A stretch of 45,044 nt of DNA from an uncultured Muribaculaceae bacterium (GCA_905209725.1 CAJLTZ010000006.1:1-45044), one strand, 5' to 3'; shown: positions 33,724 through 41,757, counted from the stretch's first letter. Notes: a model not told the origin generated them from the sequence alone. Translations and numbers: made by a program.

Positions 33724-34114
33724 CGCTATCATTTTTAGAGAAAACATAGTCCTCCTCGTCGTAAGGACGGGAGGCGAGCACGAGAGCCACAGAGTTGGTG
33801 GAAAAATCGCGGATCTCACGCCATGTGCCGGCAGGCACATAGAGGCCCTCATAGCATCGGCTGAGGCGGAATACCGACTCCTCCCCCTCAGGCGTGGACA
33901 CGCACACCTCAAAAGATCCCGAAAGCGCCACAATCAATTCTTCATTCTGCCTGTAGGCATGTCCCTCGCGGCCGTCGCCGCCGGGCACGTCATAGATCCA
34001 ATAACATCGCTCTATGCGGAAGGGCACCTCCTTGAATTCCTCAATCACCGAAAGATTTCCCCGGGGGTCAAGATGACGCGGAAGTGTAACTATATGTGGC
34101 TGCATATGGGTCAT
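33716..34114 (-). CDS. FdtA/QdtA-like cupin with altered catalytic pair
   Basis: Paralogue of the next gene: HLDPRGNLSVIEEFKEVPF, RCYWIYDVPGGDGREGHAYR, GLYVPAGTWREIRDFSTNS. The second histidine of the HAH pair is replaced by Tyr (HAY), so the reaction may differ in stereochemistry, or the protein may act as a partner subunit. ATG 34114 is chosen; TTG 34132 and ATG 34105 are alternatives. First gene of the four-gene minus-strand sugar operon, with 8-bp overlaps at both following junctions. 132 residues. Confidence 0.82.
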   Translation of the reverse strand: MTHMQPHIVTLPRHLDPRGNLSVIEEFKEVPFRIERCYWIYDVPGGDGREGHAYRQNEELIVALSGSFEVCVSTPEGEESVFRLSRCYEGLYVPAGTWREIRDFSTNSVALVLASRPYDEEDYVFSKNDSDA

Positions 34115-34177
34115 TTTATTTGCGATTTTCAATCCTCTGCGGGCGATTTACTATCATCCTTTGCAGGGATGCCGACA

Positions 34178-34185
34178 CAAAATTA
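34178..34185 (-). promoter_or_regulatory. -7 box of the sugar operon
   Basis: TAATTTTG on the minus strand, about 64 bp upstream of ATG 34114. A -33 TTG at 19-21 bp is not seen. The 34115-34389 gap thus holds divergent promoters for the sugar operon and the tlpA cluster. Confidence 0.5.
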
Positions 34186-34216
34186 ATAAAATAAATCGAT
34201 AAAAAAAGGGTGGAAA

Positions 34217-34248
34217 TTTGGATATTTACGAGTTTAGAATTAATTTTA
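34217..34248 (+). promoter_or_regulatory. Probable promoter of the tlpA cluster
   Basis: TTTG at 34217-34220, 20-bp spacer, TAATTTTA at 34241-34248 (last base off consensus). Leader about 135 nt before tlpA. Confidence 0.5.
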
Positions 34249-34389
34249 TCCGCTGAATGCTTTTTACAAACGCCAACATGTTTGGTCTAAGATGGAAAGC
34301 GACCGGTTTTTCAATTTTTCACCAATTGTGAAAGCCGCAAATAAACGAGAGTAAAAAACAAAATAAAAAACATTAAAAACCGCAATAAC

Positions 34390-34893
34390 ATGAAAACACT
34401 TTCTAAAATCATTGCTCTTGTAGCGATTCTGCTCGGGAGTGCATTCGGAGCCGACGCACAGCTTCCTTCAGTACAGCTGAAAGATCTGAACGGCAAAGTG
34501 GTAGACACATCTACTCTTCAGAACGACGGCAAGCCCTTCATCATCAGTTTCTGGGCCACATGGTGCAAACCCTGCCGCCGCGAGTTGAAGGCCATCAATG
34601 AATATTATCAGGACTGGCAGGATGAGACCGGCATGAAACTTATTGCCGTATCCATCGACGAGGCTCAGAATGTGACGAAAGTGAAACCGGTGGTAGATGC
34701 CAGCGGCTGGGAATATGAAGTGCTTCTCGACCCTAACGGCGACTTCAAACGTGCCATGGGCGTGCAGAATGTGCCTCACACAGTGGTGGTGGATGGCAAA
34801 GGAAATATCGTGGAGTCGCATCAGGGCTACACAGAGGGTAGCGAGGAGCATCTCATCGAGCTCATCCGCAAGCTCAATGCCGAAGCCAAATAA
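34390..34893 (+). CDS. TlpA-family thiol-disulfide oxidoreductase
   Basis: Exported thioredoxin-fold protein of 167 residues. Signal peptide MKTLSKIIALVAILLGSAFG, then LPSVQLKDLNGKVVD, the active site FWATWCKPCRREL (Cys59, Cys62) and the cis-Pro loop VQNVPHTVVVDGKG. It probably reduces or exchanges disulfides in the periplasm. It begins a cluster with two other thioredoxin-like proteins carrying CSNC and CMWC motifs. The last residues are a helical, charged tail. Confidence 0.92.
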   Translation: MKTLSKIIALVAILLGSAFGADAQLPSVQLKDLNGKVVDTSTLQNDGKPFIISFWATWCKPCRRELKAINEYYQDWQDETGMKLIAVSIDEAQNVTKVKPVVDASGWEYEVLLDPNGDFKRAMGVQNVPHTVVVDGKGNIVESHQGYTEGSEEHLIELIRKLNAEAK

Positions 34894-34910
34894 TATGCAC
34901 TTACATTTCT

Positions 34911-34957
34911 AAACTAACTGACATCAGATCATACACTATAAACAAACTGACATCAGA
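34911..34957. repeat. 18-nt direct repeat in the DUF6029 leader
   Basis: AAACTAACTGACATCAGA at 34911-34928 and AAACAAACTGACATCAGA at 34940-34957 (17 of 18 identical, 29-bp period). The second copy touches the ATG at 34958. Confidence 0.8.
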
Positions 34958-36640
34958 ATGAAACGACTGAAAACAGCCGGAATATTGATAGTCGGTGCGG
35001 CGCTTCTTTCACCGGCCGCCATGGCCGAGAAGAAGGTGGCGGTGCACGGTTCGGTGCAGGCCGACATTGTATTTCCGGAGGTGGACGATGAAATCAATAC
35101 CGGCACCTATGATCATAAGATTCTCTTCAACACCTACGCCGACGTGAATCTGGCGAGCAAATATGTTGATGCAGGCTTACGTGCTGAATTCATGAAATGG
35201 CCTCTTCCGGGCTATGAGAATGATTTCGCAGGCTGGGGTCTGAGCAATGTCTGGGTGAAGGGCAAATACAAGGGCTTCGAACTCACTGCGGGCGACTTCT
35301 ACGAGCAGTTTGGCAGCGGGTTCATCCTGCGCACATATGAGGAGCGCTCTCTGGGCATCGACAATGCCATCAGAGGAGGACGACTTAACATTACGGCAGT
35401 AAAGGGCCTGAGACTCACACTTCTCGGCGGCGTGCAGCGCCGATATTGGGACTGGAGCAAACACAGCCAGGTGTATGGCGCCAATGCCGAACTCTATATG
35501 GAGCAATACATCCCGGCCTTACAGCGTCATAACGCCAACTGGATGATCGGAGGCTCCTGGGCGCTCAAGCATGAGGACAATCCCGGAATTGATGTGCCAG
35601 GAACAAGATATATGCTTAACGTGCCTAAATTCGTGAACGCATTTGACGTGCGGAGCACATTCTCCAGCCACGGATGGAACGTACTTGCCGAATATGCATG
35701 GAAGGGCCAGGATCCCTCTTTCGACAATAACTACACCTACGGCGACGGACATGCCGAAATGCTGAGCGTGAGCTATTCGCAGAAGGGTTGGAGCGCATAT
35801 GTGCAGGCCAAGCGCAGCGAAAATATGAGTTATCGCTCTCAGCGCGACATGAGCGGAGTATCGGCATTCATCAACAATATGCCAGCATTCACTTATCAGC
35901 ACACCTACTCATTGGCTGCCATGTATCCCTATGCTACCCAGAACGCTCCCGGCGAATGGGCTTTCCAGGGATCTTTCTCCTATAATTTCAAGCGCAAGAC
36001 TCCGTTAGGCGGCAAATACGGCACTAAACTTACCATTAACGCCAGCTACATCAGCAGCCTCGCCAAGGGACCGGAGCCCGAGGGTATCAACGGCACACCG
36101 ATGGGAACTGACGGCGCAAGCCTTCCCAAGGGTGGCGCTTTCCCATATTTCCAGATGGGTCAGGCCAACTATTTCGATGTCAACGTGCAGGTGGAAAAGA
36201 AATTCACCAAGGATTTCCAGATGACTTTTATGTATATGAACCAGTTCTTCAACAATAATGTGCTGAAGATTGTGGAGAAGGATGAGAAGTATATCCATGC
36301 CAATGTGCTTGTGGCTGACGCGAAATACCGTATCAACCGCAAATGGACAGTGCGCGGCGAACTCCAGTATCTATTCAGCAACCAGGACCAGAAAGACTGG
36401 GCCTATGGCCTGGTGGAGGTAAGCTGGACTCCCTGGCTCATGCTCAGCGTGAGCGATATGTGGAACTGTGGCGACACCGGTACTCATTATTATATGTTCG
36501 GTCTCACGGGTACTTACCGCAGCAACCGTCTGATGGTGTCCTACGGACGCACGCGCAAGGGCTTCAACTGCTCGGGCGGTGTATGCCGCGAGGTGCCGGC
36601 AATGCACGGCTTCCAGATTGCCTATAGTTATAATTTCTAA
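34958..36640 (+). CDS. DUF6029-type outer-membrane protein
   Basis: A 560-residue exported protein: signal peptide (MKRLKTAGILIVGAALLSPA), then long runs of alternating hydrophobic and polar residues rich in aromatic, Gly and Asn, typical of a large outer-membrane beta-barrel. Characteristic stretches are GFELTAGDFYEQFGSGFILR and YFDVNVQVEKKFTKDFQMTF; it ends in FQIAYSYNF, with the C-terminal Phe of outer-membrane proteins. I assign it to DUF6029 from memory. No catalytic motif. It lies between tlpA and the Omp28-like lipoprotein with short gaps and may be the pore or anchor of the cluster. Confidence 0.8.
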   Translation: MKRLKTAGILIVGAALLSPAAMAEKKVAVHGSVQADIVFPEVDDEINTGTYDHKILFNTYADVNLASKYVDAGLRAEFMKWPLPGYENDFAGWGLSNVWVKGKYKGFELTAGDFYEQFGSGFILRTYEERSLGIDNAIRGGRLNITAVKGLRLTLLGGVQRRYWDWSKHSQVYGANAELYMEQYIPALQRHNANWMIGGSWALKHEDNPGIDVPGTRYMLNVPKFVNAFDVRSTFSSHGWNVLAEYAWKGQDPSFDNNYTYGDGHAEMLSVSYSQKGWSAYVQAKRSENMSYRSQRDMSGVSAFINNMPAFTYQHTYSLAAMYPYATQNAPGEWAFQGSFSYNFKRKTPLGGKYGTKLTINASYISSLAKGPEPEGINGTPMGTDGASLPKGGAFPYFQMGQANYFDVNVQVEKKFTKDFQMTFMYMNQFFNNNVLKIVEKDEKYIHANVLVADAKYRINRKWTVRGELQYLFSNQDQKDWAYGLVEVSWTPWLMLSVSDMWNCGDTGTHYYMFGLTGTYRSNRLMVSYGRTRKGFNCSGGVCREVPAMHGFQIAYSYNF

Positions 36641-36664
36641 AATCTTCCTTCATAGAAAAATCAT

Positions 36665-37525
36665 ATGATGAAAACTATATTCAAGGCCACATTGGCCACA
36701 GCCGCGGTAATAGCCACGGGGTTGGCTTTCACAGCATGCGATGATGTGAAGGAGGGCGACCGCTATATCTATCTCGGTGAACTCAAAGCGGAGCGCAATG
36801 TCCTTATCGAGGATTTCACAGGTCAGTTCTGTTCAAATTGTCCCGATGCACATCATATCATCGAGCAGCTCGAAGCGCAATATGGCAACGACAAGGTGAT
36901 TGCTGTCAGCATCCATTGCGGTGGATTGGGACTGTCAAAGCAATATACCGACTTTCCCTCTGGACGAATCGGACTGATGACCGAGGAGGGCAATACCATC
37001 ATGTCTACCTACGGCATCAAGGAATGGCCTATGGGCTCGGTGAATATGCAAAAGGCCACCGACCGCTTCCAGTGGGCCGGACAAGTGCGCACAGCACTTG
37101 AGACCCCAACGGATGTGAATATTAACCTTACCGTAGGATTCGAGGCAGACAAATCGGATCCCAAGGTTGGCACTATCAGTATGAAGGCCGATGTGATGAG
37201 CAGCTCCGACAGAAATGCCAAGGTGCAGTTCTGGGTGGTGGAAAGCGGCATTGTGGCGCAGCAGCGACTTGAGAATGGCACTACCGACAATAACTATGTG
37301 CACAACAATGTGTTCCGCGGCATGGCGTATGATCTGAACGGATATGCAGTGGATTTCAAGGCCGGAATCGAGCAGACTGTAGAGACCAGCATGGAGGCTG
37401 TATGGAACGGTCAGGAGCACTGGCAGGTGGAAAACCTTGCAGTTGTAGCAATCGTGTTCGACGGCAGTGGCGTGCTTAATGTGGTGCGCAAGCCGGTGAT
37501 TCCACAATCGGAAATTGGTGATTAG
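36665..37525 (+). CDS. Omp28-like thioredoxin-fold lipoprotein
   Basis: A 286-residue protein with a lipoprotein signal (lipobox ending at Cys25, LAFTACDD) and an Omp28-type domain: NVLIEDFTGQFCSNCPDAHH, with Cys56 and Cys59 forming a thioredoxin-like CxxC, then IAVSIHCGGLG. The rest is a beta-rich C-terminal domain. Omp28 is a known surface protein of Porphyromonas. Likely attached to a membrane and exposed to the envelope or surface. Start is Met1 (36665) or Met2 (36668). Follows DUF6029 by 24 bp. Confidence 0.85.
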   Translation: MMKTIFKATLATAAVIATGLAFTACDDVKEGDRYIYLGELKAERNVLIEDFTGQFCSNCPDAHHIIEQLEAQYGNDKVIAVSIHCGGLGLSKQYTDFPSGRIGLMTEEGNTIMSTYGIKEWPMGSVNMQKATDRFQWAGQVRTALETPTDVNINLTVGFEADKSDPKVGTISMKADVMSSSDRNAKVQFWVVESGIVAQQRLENGTTDNNYVHNNVFRGMAYDLNGYAVDFKAGIEQTVETSMEAVWNGQEHWQVENLAVVAIVFDGSGVLNVVRKPVIPQSEIGD

Positions 37526-37540
37526 GAATTGGAAATTTGT
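37506..37540. repeat. Five degenerate heptamers across the Omp28 stop
   Basis: AATCGGA, AATTGGT, GATTAGG, AATTGGA, AATTTGT in register. The stop codon TAG at 37523-37525 is inside the third unit, so the repeat forms the last codons of the gene. Confidence 0.7.
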
Positions 37541-37560
37541 AACAAATAAAACTAAATGAT

Positions 37561-38244
37561 ATGAAGAGACTTTTACTTGCGGCTGCGCTCTTCGCAGCCA
37601 TCGGCGCTCAGGCGCAGACCCTCTCGCTAACATGGGGTGCAGACAAAAAGGCTGCCGCCCCCGGGGAGTCAATCCACTACACGGACGTTCAACCTTTTAA
37701 TATGTTCAACTGCGACATCTACGTGACAAGTTCGGAAACCACCACAATCGACGCGACATTAGCAGCGAATGGGAAGGATGGATTCCAGATTTGCGCAGGC
37801 GGTCAATGTGAAACTGTAGGCGGAATGTTTAATGCTGATTATAAGGTGACAAAAGCGGGGCTTTCTGTCAAAGCCAATGAGCCCTTTAATCTTGACATTG
37901 AGGTGTTCTGCCCTAACGATATCGAGTATCTTGTCGGAACCCTTACAATTAATGTAAGCGGCAAGCCTGAGACAAGCCAGGAATACATCATCGTGGTGAA
38001 TGACAATACCAATGGCGTGTCGATGATTGCAAAGGATGCCGACCTCACATTTGAGAATGGCATGCTTGTATACAACCTTGACGGGGCTGCCACTATCACT
38101 CTCTACGACCTTCAGGGACGTGCTGTGCTCATTGCCAATGCCGAGGGGAACGGTAGTGTTTCCACAGCCAATCTTCCGGCCGGCATCTACGCTTATAGCG
38201 TAGCTGGATGCACGAATAAGAACGGTAAGATTTATGTAAAATAA
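37561..38244 (+). CDS. Secreted protein with T9SS sorting tail
   Basis: A 227-residue protein: signal peptide (MKRLLLAAALFAAIGAQA), a beta-rich domain with three cysteines (about residues 45-100), and a C-terminal type A T9SS sorting domain: ITLYDLQGRAVLIANAEG, then LPAGIYAYSVAG and a final GKIYVK. Proteins with this tail are exported across the outer membrane by the type IX system. The mature domain is not recognised. It follows the Omp28-like gene by 35 bp and precedes the larger secreted protein by 22 bp. Confidence 0.8.
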   Translation: MKRLLLAAALFAAIGAQAQTLSLTWGADKKAAAPGESIHYTDVQPFNMFNCDIYVTSSETTTIDATLAANGKDGFQICAGGQCETVGGMFNADYKVTKAGLSVKANEPFNLDIEVFCPNDIEYLVGTLTINVSGKPETSQEYIIVVNDNTNGVSMIAKDADLTFENGMLVYNLDGAATITLYDLQGRAVLIANAEGNGSVSTANLPAGIYAYSVAGCTNKNGKIYVK

Positions 38245-38266
38245 ATTAACAATAAACAGGAATATC

Positions 38267-40225
38267 ATGAAAAGAAGTATTCTGGCTCTTGCAGGCGCAG
38301 CATTGCTTGCAGCAGGCGCAATGGCAGTTCCGGCGGAGAGAGGCACACTCAGCCCTGACGGCAGATTCACCGTATCCGATGCTCTGACTCCAAATACATC
38401 GCTCGCAGTGCCCCAAAAGGCGGCAACGCGCGCAGGAACATATACTATGGGATATTGCGGAGAGCCCGCCGACGGCGGTCTCTATCTGACAAACGCCCAA
38501 CTCAACAAGTCGATTGTATATATCGGTCAGGAATTCCGCGCATCAGACCTCAGAAGTCTTGTCGGTTCCAAGATTGTAGGTATCAAAATTGCATCTCCGA
38601 CCAACAACAATGGCGGCAATCCATGTGTAAATATTTCCGCGTGGCTTACAAAAGATTTAAAAGAACGCATTACTCAGGTAGACGCCAAACTCAGCACAAC
38701 CGCACATGCATGGAACACCATTATGTTTGAGACTCCGTATGAAATTCCGGAGAATCCCGAAAGCATATATGGCGGCTTCTATTTCCGCGTTCCTGCCTCA
38801 GAGTGTTATTACATTGTGGTGGACGGAATGCCTACTCCCGAAACTGTAAACAATGGTATTGCAGGACTTGGCACTGGAAAAGCATTTCCGGCAAATTTCG
38901 CTGACGGCGGCGGATTCTCCAGTATGTATGGTTCGATCTGTATACAGCTGATTATCGAGGGTGACAACCTTCCGGTGGACATGGCAACTCCCTCTGCCAT
39001 CGAGCTTCCGCAAATCAAACCGGGTGAGAAGAGTGAGTATAAACTCACTGTAGCCAACCGTGGTTCAAACGCCATTGAAAGCGTGACTATTGAGACTGCC
39101 TTGACAAATGCCACATCCACACAGGAGATTAAACTTGACAAGGCACTCGAGAACGGTATGAACACGGTTATCACCGTGCCTTTCACAAGCGAAACCGCAT
39201 ATCTTGGAAATCTTACCTCTACCATTACCAAGGTTAATGGCAAGGATAATGTTTACTCTGTAAAGAGCACATCTGCAATACTTACCTGCTATGCGGAAGG
39301 CTTCAAGCGTGTGACTGTGATGGAAGATGCTACCGGCACATGGTGTATGTGGTGTCCTTATGCTATTGTGCTTACAGAGATGGCGAATGAGAATTATCCC
39401 GACCGAATCATCCCGATTGCAGTGCATTACAACGATCAAATGGCATGTCAGTCATATTCAGACTGGTATACAGCAATGCAATTTACGGGAAGCGTTCCAT
39501 ATTACATCTTTAACCGCATGATTTCCGGCGGTGCCTATCGGAATTACTATGACAAAATGGGCAAATATCTCGATGACGTCATGGCTCTCTTCGGCGATGA
39601 ATCCTATTGCAAGGTTGAATTCGCCGAGGCTGCAGGCTCCGGAAATAATAATGAGATATATGTTGAAACCAACACCACTTTCAGCGTAAACACTGAGATA
39701 CCCCACAATATCACATACGTAGTGCTGGAAGACAATGTAGGGCCCTACACGCAGCAAAACGCATATGCCGGAGGTGCTAATGGAAAGATGGGCGGATTTG
39801 AAAACAAGGATCAAAAAATTGAAGGATATATGTACAACGACGTGGCCCGCTACATCGACAAATACCCCGGCAACTCTTTCCCCAACAAGATTGAAGCCAA
39901 TAATCCTCTCAATAGTTGGGAAAATATCGCTGTTAAGAATGTGAAGGGCGACGACATGCGTGTTGTGGCTATCGTTACAAATGCCATAACAGGTGAAATC
40001 GTAAATGCCGCTCAGAAGTCATTGAAGAAATCCGGTGTGCAGAACGTGATTGATTCAGAGAATGCAGTAAGCGTATACGGCGGCAATGGCGAGGTAATCG
40101 TCAAGGGGTCCGACAACGCTGAGGTATATACTCTCGACGGCCGTCGTGCTTCCACCACCGGCCTTGCATCCGGCCTCTACATCGTGCGTGCTGCAGGCAA
40201 GACCTTCAAGGTAATGGTGAAATAA
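38267..40225 (+). CDS. Large secreted Omp28-like protein with CMWC motif and T9SS tail
   Basis: A 652-residue protein in four parts: signal peptide (MKRSILALAGAALLAAGAMA); a beta-rich N-terminal domain (about 50-230) that includes VPASECYYIVVDGMP; a CARDB/Ig-like segment (about 240-345: LPQIKPGEKSEYKLTVANRG); and an Omp28/thioredoxin-like domain with EDATGTWCMWCPYAIVL (Cys360, Cys363). The C terminus has a T9SS sorting domain (VYTLDGRRASTTG, LASGLYIVRAAGKTFKVMVK). A secreted thiol-active protein is implied; substrate unknown. Ends the 34.4-40.2 kb cluster. Confidence 0.82.
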   Translation: MKRSILALAGAALLAAGAMAVPAERGTLSPDGRFTVSDALTPNTSLAVPQKAATRAGTYTMGYCGEPADGGLYLTNAQLNKSIVYIGQEFRASDLRSLVGSKIVGIKIASPTNNNGGNPCVNISAWLTKDLKERITQVDAKLSTTAHAWNTIMFETPYEIPENPESIYGGFYFRVPASECYYIVVDGMPTPETVNNGIAGLGTGKAFPANFADGGGFSSMYGSICIQLIIEGDNLPVDMATPSAIELPQIKPGEKSEYKLTVANRGSNAIESVTIETALTNATSTQEIKLDKALENGMNTVITVPFTSETAYLGNLTSTITKVNGKDNVYSVKSTSAILTCYAEGFKRVTVMEDATGTWCMWCPYAIVLTEMANENYPDRIIPIAVHYNDQMACQSYSDWYTAMQFTGSVPYYIFNRMISGGAYRNYYDKMGKYLDDVMALFGDESYCKVEFAEAAGSGNNNEIYVETNTTFSVNTEIPHNITYVVLEDNVGPYTQQNAYAGGANGKMGGFENKDQKIEGYMYNDVARYIDKYPGNSFPNKIEANNPLNSWENIAVKNVKGDDMRVVAIVTNAITGEIVNAAQKSLKKSGVQNVIDSENAVSVYGGNGEVIVKGSDNAEVYTLDGRRASTTGLASGLYIVRAAGKTFKVMVK

Positions 40226-40249
40226 GTCAAATTGCGCAAGCTCAACTTG

Positions 40250-40277
40250 AAGTTGAGAGTTGAGAGTGGAGAGTTGT
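40250..40277. repeat. Heptamer repeat after the large secreted protein
   Basis: AAGTTGA, GAGTTGA, GAGTGGA, GAGTTGT in register, starting 25 bp after the stop codon. The left end overlaps a 17-bp inverted repeat (CTCAACTT, G, AAGTTGAG at 40241-40257). Confidence 0.65.
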
Positions 40278-40403
40278 GAAGTCAATGCACAATGCGACAA
40301 TATCCACATTAAACTCCTAAACGATAAACGATAAGTTGAATTTGCGAAATCTAAATGCAATAATCCTATTATCAGGACAATAAGAAACTCGAAATACTTG
40401 GAG

Positions 40404-40435
40404 TGGCTGCGTTTTTACGACGCAGCCATTTTTTT
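40404..40435 (+). terminator. Strong intrinsic terminator
   Basis: TGGCTGCGT (40404-40412) pairs with ACGCAGCCA (40420-40428), followed by seven T. It is 180 bp past the preceding stop. A second small hairpin (ACTGC/GCAGT) follows at 40439-40455. The 40226-40710 gap also holds a heptamer repeat, a promoter, a short ORF and a structured leader. Confidence 0.9.
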
Positions 40436-40459
40436 AACACTGCTTTTTGAGCAGTAATG

Positions 40460-40490
40460 TTGTATGGTTATAAATTTTCACTTAAATTTG
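40460..40490 (+). promoter_or_regulatory. Consensus promoter upstream of the porin
   Basis: TTG at 40460-40462, 20-bp spacer, TAAATTTG at 40483-40490. Start expected about 40495-40498, which leaves a leader of roughly 214 nt before the porin GTG. Confidence 0.7.
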
Positions 40491-40498
40491 CACTAAGT

Positions 40499-40546
40499 AT
40501 GACCCGCAAATTAGTTAATGCATATTTTGAGTGTATTTTCGAGTGA
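40499..40546 (+). CDS. Possible leaderless 15-residue upstream ORF
   Basis: ATG at 40499 lies within a few bases of the predicted transcription start. It encodes MTRKLVNAYFECIFE and stops with TGA at 40544-40546; the next base begins a long RNA stem. The ORF could be a leader peptide whose translation affects folding of that stem. No repeated amino acid suggests a classic attenuator. It may also be chance; there is no independent support for translation. Confidence 0.3.
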   Translation: MTRKLVNAYFECIFE

Positions 40547-40689
40547 TTTGTGTGAGTCTGAGAAGGAGCGATGCGGGCATCGTGACTGATCAGAGTCGCA
40601 CAAAGCGCCGAAAAGACGCCAAAAGATGCTTTGACTAATCAATACATTAAATAATTTCGGTGTCATACTTACCTTATCTGATACCGAAA
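40547..40689 (+). promoter_or_regulatory. Structured RNA leader with at least two hairpins
   Basis: Outer stem 40547-40561 with 40590-40604: 15 positions, 13 Watson-Crick, one G-U, one G-G mismatch. Inside it, CGATG (40569-40573) pairs with CATCG (40578-40582) around CGGG. A second hairpin pairs TTTCGGTGTCA (40655-40665) with TGATACCGAAA (40679-40689), 11 bp with one G-U. Between them CAAAGC (40601-40606) could pair with GCTTTG (40628-40633). No known riboswitch class is recognised. It lies in the porin leader; a repeated mobile sequence is the main alternative. Confidence 0.5.
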
Positions 40690-40710
40690 CAAAGCAAAGA
40701 ATCACTCATA

Positions 40711-41757
40711 GTGAAAACTAACCTAACATTAGCAGCAGTTTTACTCACAACTGCAATCAGTTCACAGGCAAATGCAGCCGAAACGGAGTATGAAAACGGA
40801 GATCTTCTCAATATTTCCGCAGAAGCACGTATAGATTTCCAGCAGGACTGGAATGATGATGGCCACACCGTAAAATCGAACTCCGGCTTTACCCCCAAGT
40901 ATCTAAATTTTCGCATAGATGGTTCCATTGTGCCGGATCTCACCTATTCCTGGCGCCAGAGAATCTACAAGCCCGGCATTGACAATCTTTTCGATGCCAC
41001 CGACTGGATTTACCTGCAATACCGACTCAAAGGATGGAGTTTCTCAGCCGGCAAGGAGGTGGTGAAAATCGGAGGATTTGAATACGACCGCGCCCCTATC
41101 GACATTTACAGCGGAAGCGTGTTCTGGAACAATATCAATTGCTACGAGCTGGGAGTGAGTGTGGGATATAACGTAACTGCCAACGATATGCTGAGCATAC
41201 AGGCCGTGCAAAGCCCCTTCTATACGAAGGAAAACAAGACAATGTATGGCTACAATCTTATGTGGACCGGCCAGCACGGTTGCTTCTCGGCCCTTTACTC
41301 GGCCAATCTCTTTGAATATCTCCCGGGTAAATTCATCAATTATCTGGCATTGGGCAACCGATTCGATTTCGGCCCCGTACGGCTGGAATTAGATCTGATG
41401 AACCGTGCCGCCAGCGGGCAGACATTTCTTTTCAAGGATTGTTCCATAATGGCAGACCTTGCCTATACCCCCGCCCCGCGCTGGAGAGTGCATGGCAAAT
41501 TCACATACGACGTAAACAAAAGCGGCACCACGAAGGATTTCACCGTGGCCAATGGCACCGAACTCAAAATGGCCGGCGCCGGTGTGGAGTTCTTCCCGCT
41601 GCTAAAGAAACGCACCTCACTGCGTCTGCATGGAAATTTCTATTATTCCTGGGGACATAATGCCAACAGTGCCGATGTGATGCAGCACAACACATGCTTG
41701 CTCGATTTCGGCATCACCTGGGACATGAACATATTCTCTCTTAACCGCAAACACTGA
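40711..41757 (+). CDS. Outer-membrane porin-like protein
   Basis: A 348-residue protein starting with GTG at 40711, the only start that gives a proper signal peptide (TNLTLAAVLLTTAISSQANA); the frame is open to 40660. The mature part is a beta-barrel of the phosphate-selective porin (OprP/OprO) type: PKYLNFRIDGSIVPDLTYSW, WSFSAGKEVVKIGGFEYDR, and a late LLDFGITWDMNIF. Substrate is unknown. The gene lies 8 bp before the Gate-domain gene and behind a long structured leader. Confidence 0.82.
   Translation: MKTNLTLAAVLLTTAISSQANAAETEYENGDLLNISAEARIDFQQDWNDDGHTVKSNSGFTPKYLNFRIDGSIVPDLTYSWRQRIYKPGIDNLFDATDWIYLQYRLKGWSFSAGKEVVKIGGFEYDRAPIDIYSGSVFWNNINCYELGVSVGYNVTANDMLSIQAVQSPFYTKENKTMYGYNLMWTGQHGCFSALYSANLFEYLPGKFINYLALGNRFDFGPVRLELDLMNRAASGQTFLFKDCSIMADLAYTPAPRWRVHGKFTYDVNKSGTTKDFTVANGTELKMAGAGVEFFPLLKKRTSLRLHGNFYYSWGHNANSADVMQHNTCLLDFGITWDMNIFSLNRKH

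Noticed and set aside
40241..40257. 17-bp inverted repeat CTCAACTT/AAGTTGAG as a terminator or operator
   Set aside because: One-base loop and no T-run; it overlaps the heptamer array and is probably a by-product of it.
40511..40705. 64-codon minus-strand ORF in the porin leader
   Set aside because: It runs antisense through the hairpins; the palindromic content explains the open frame.
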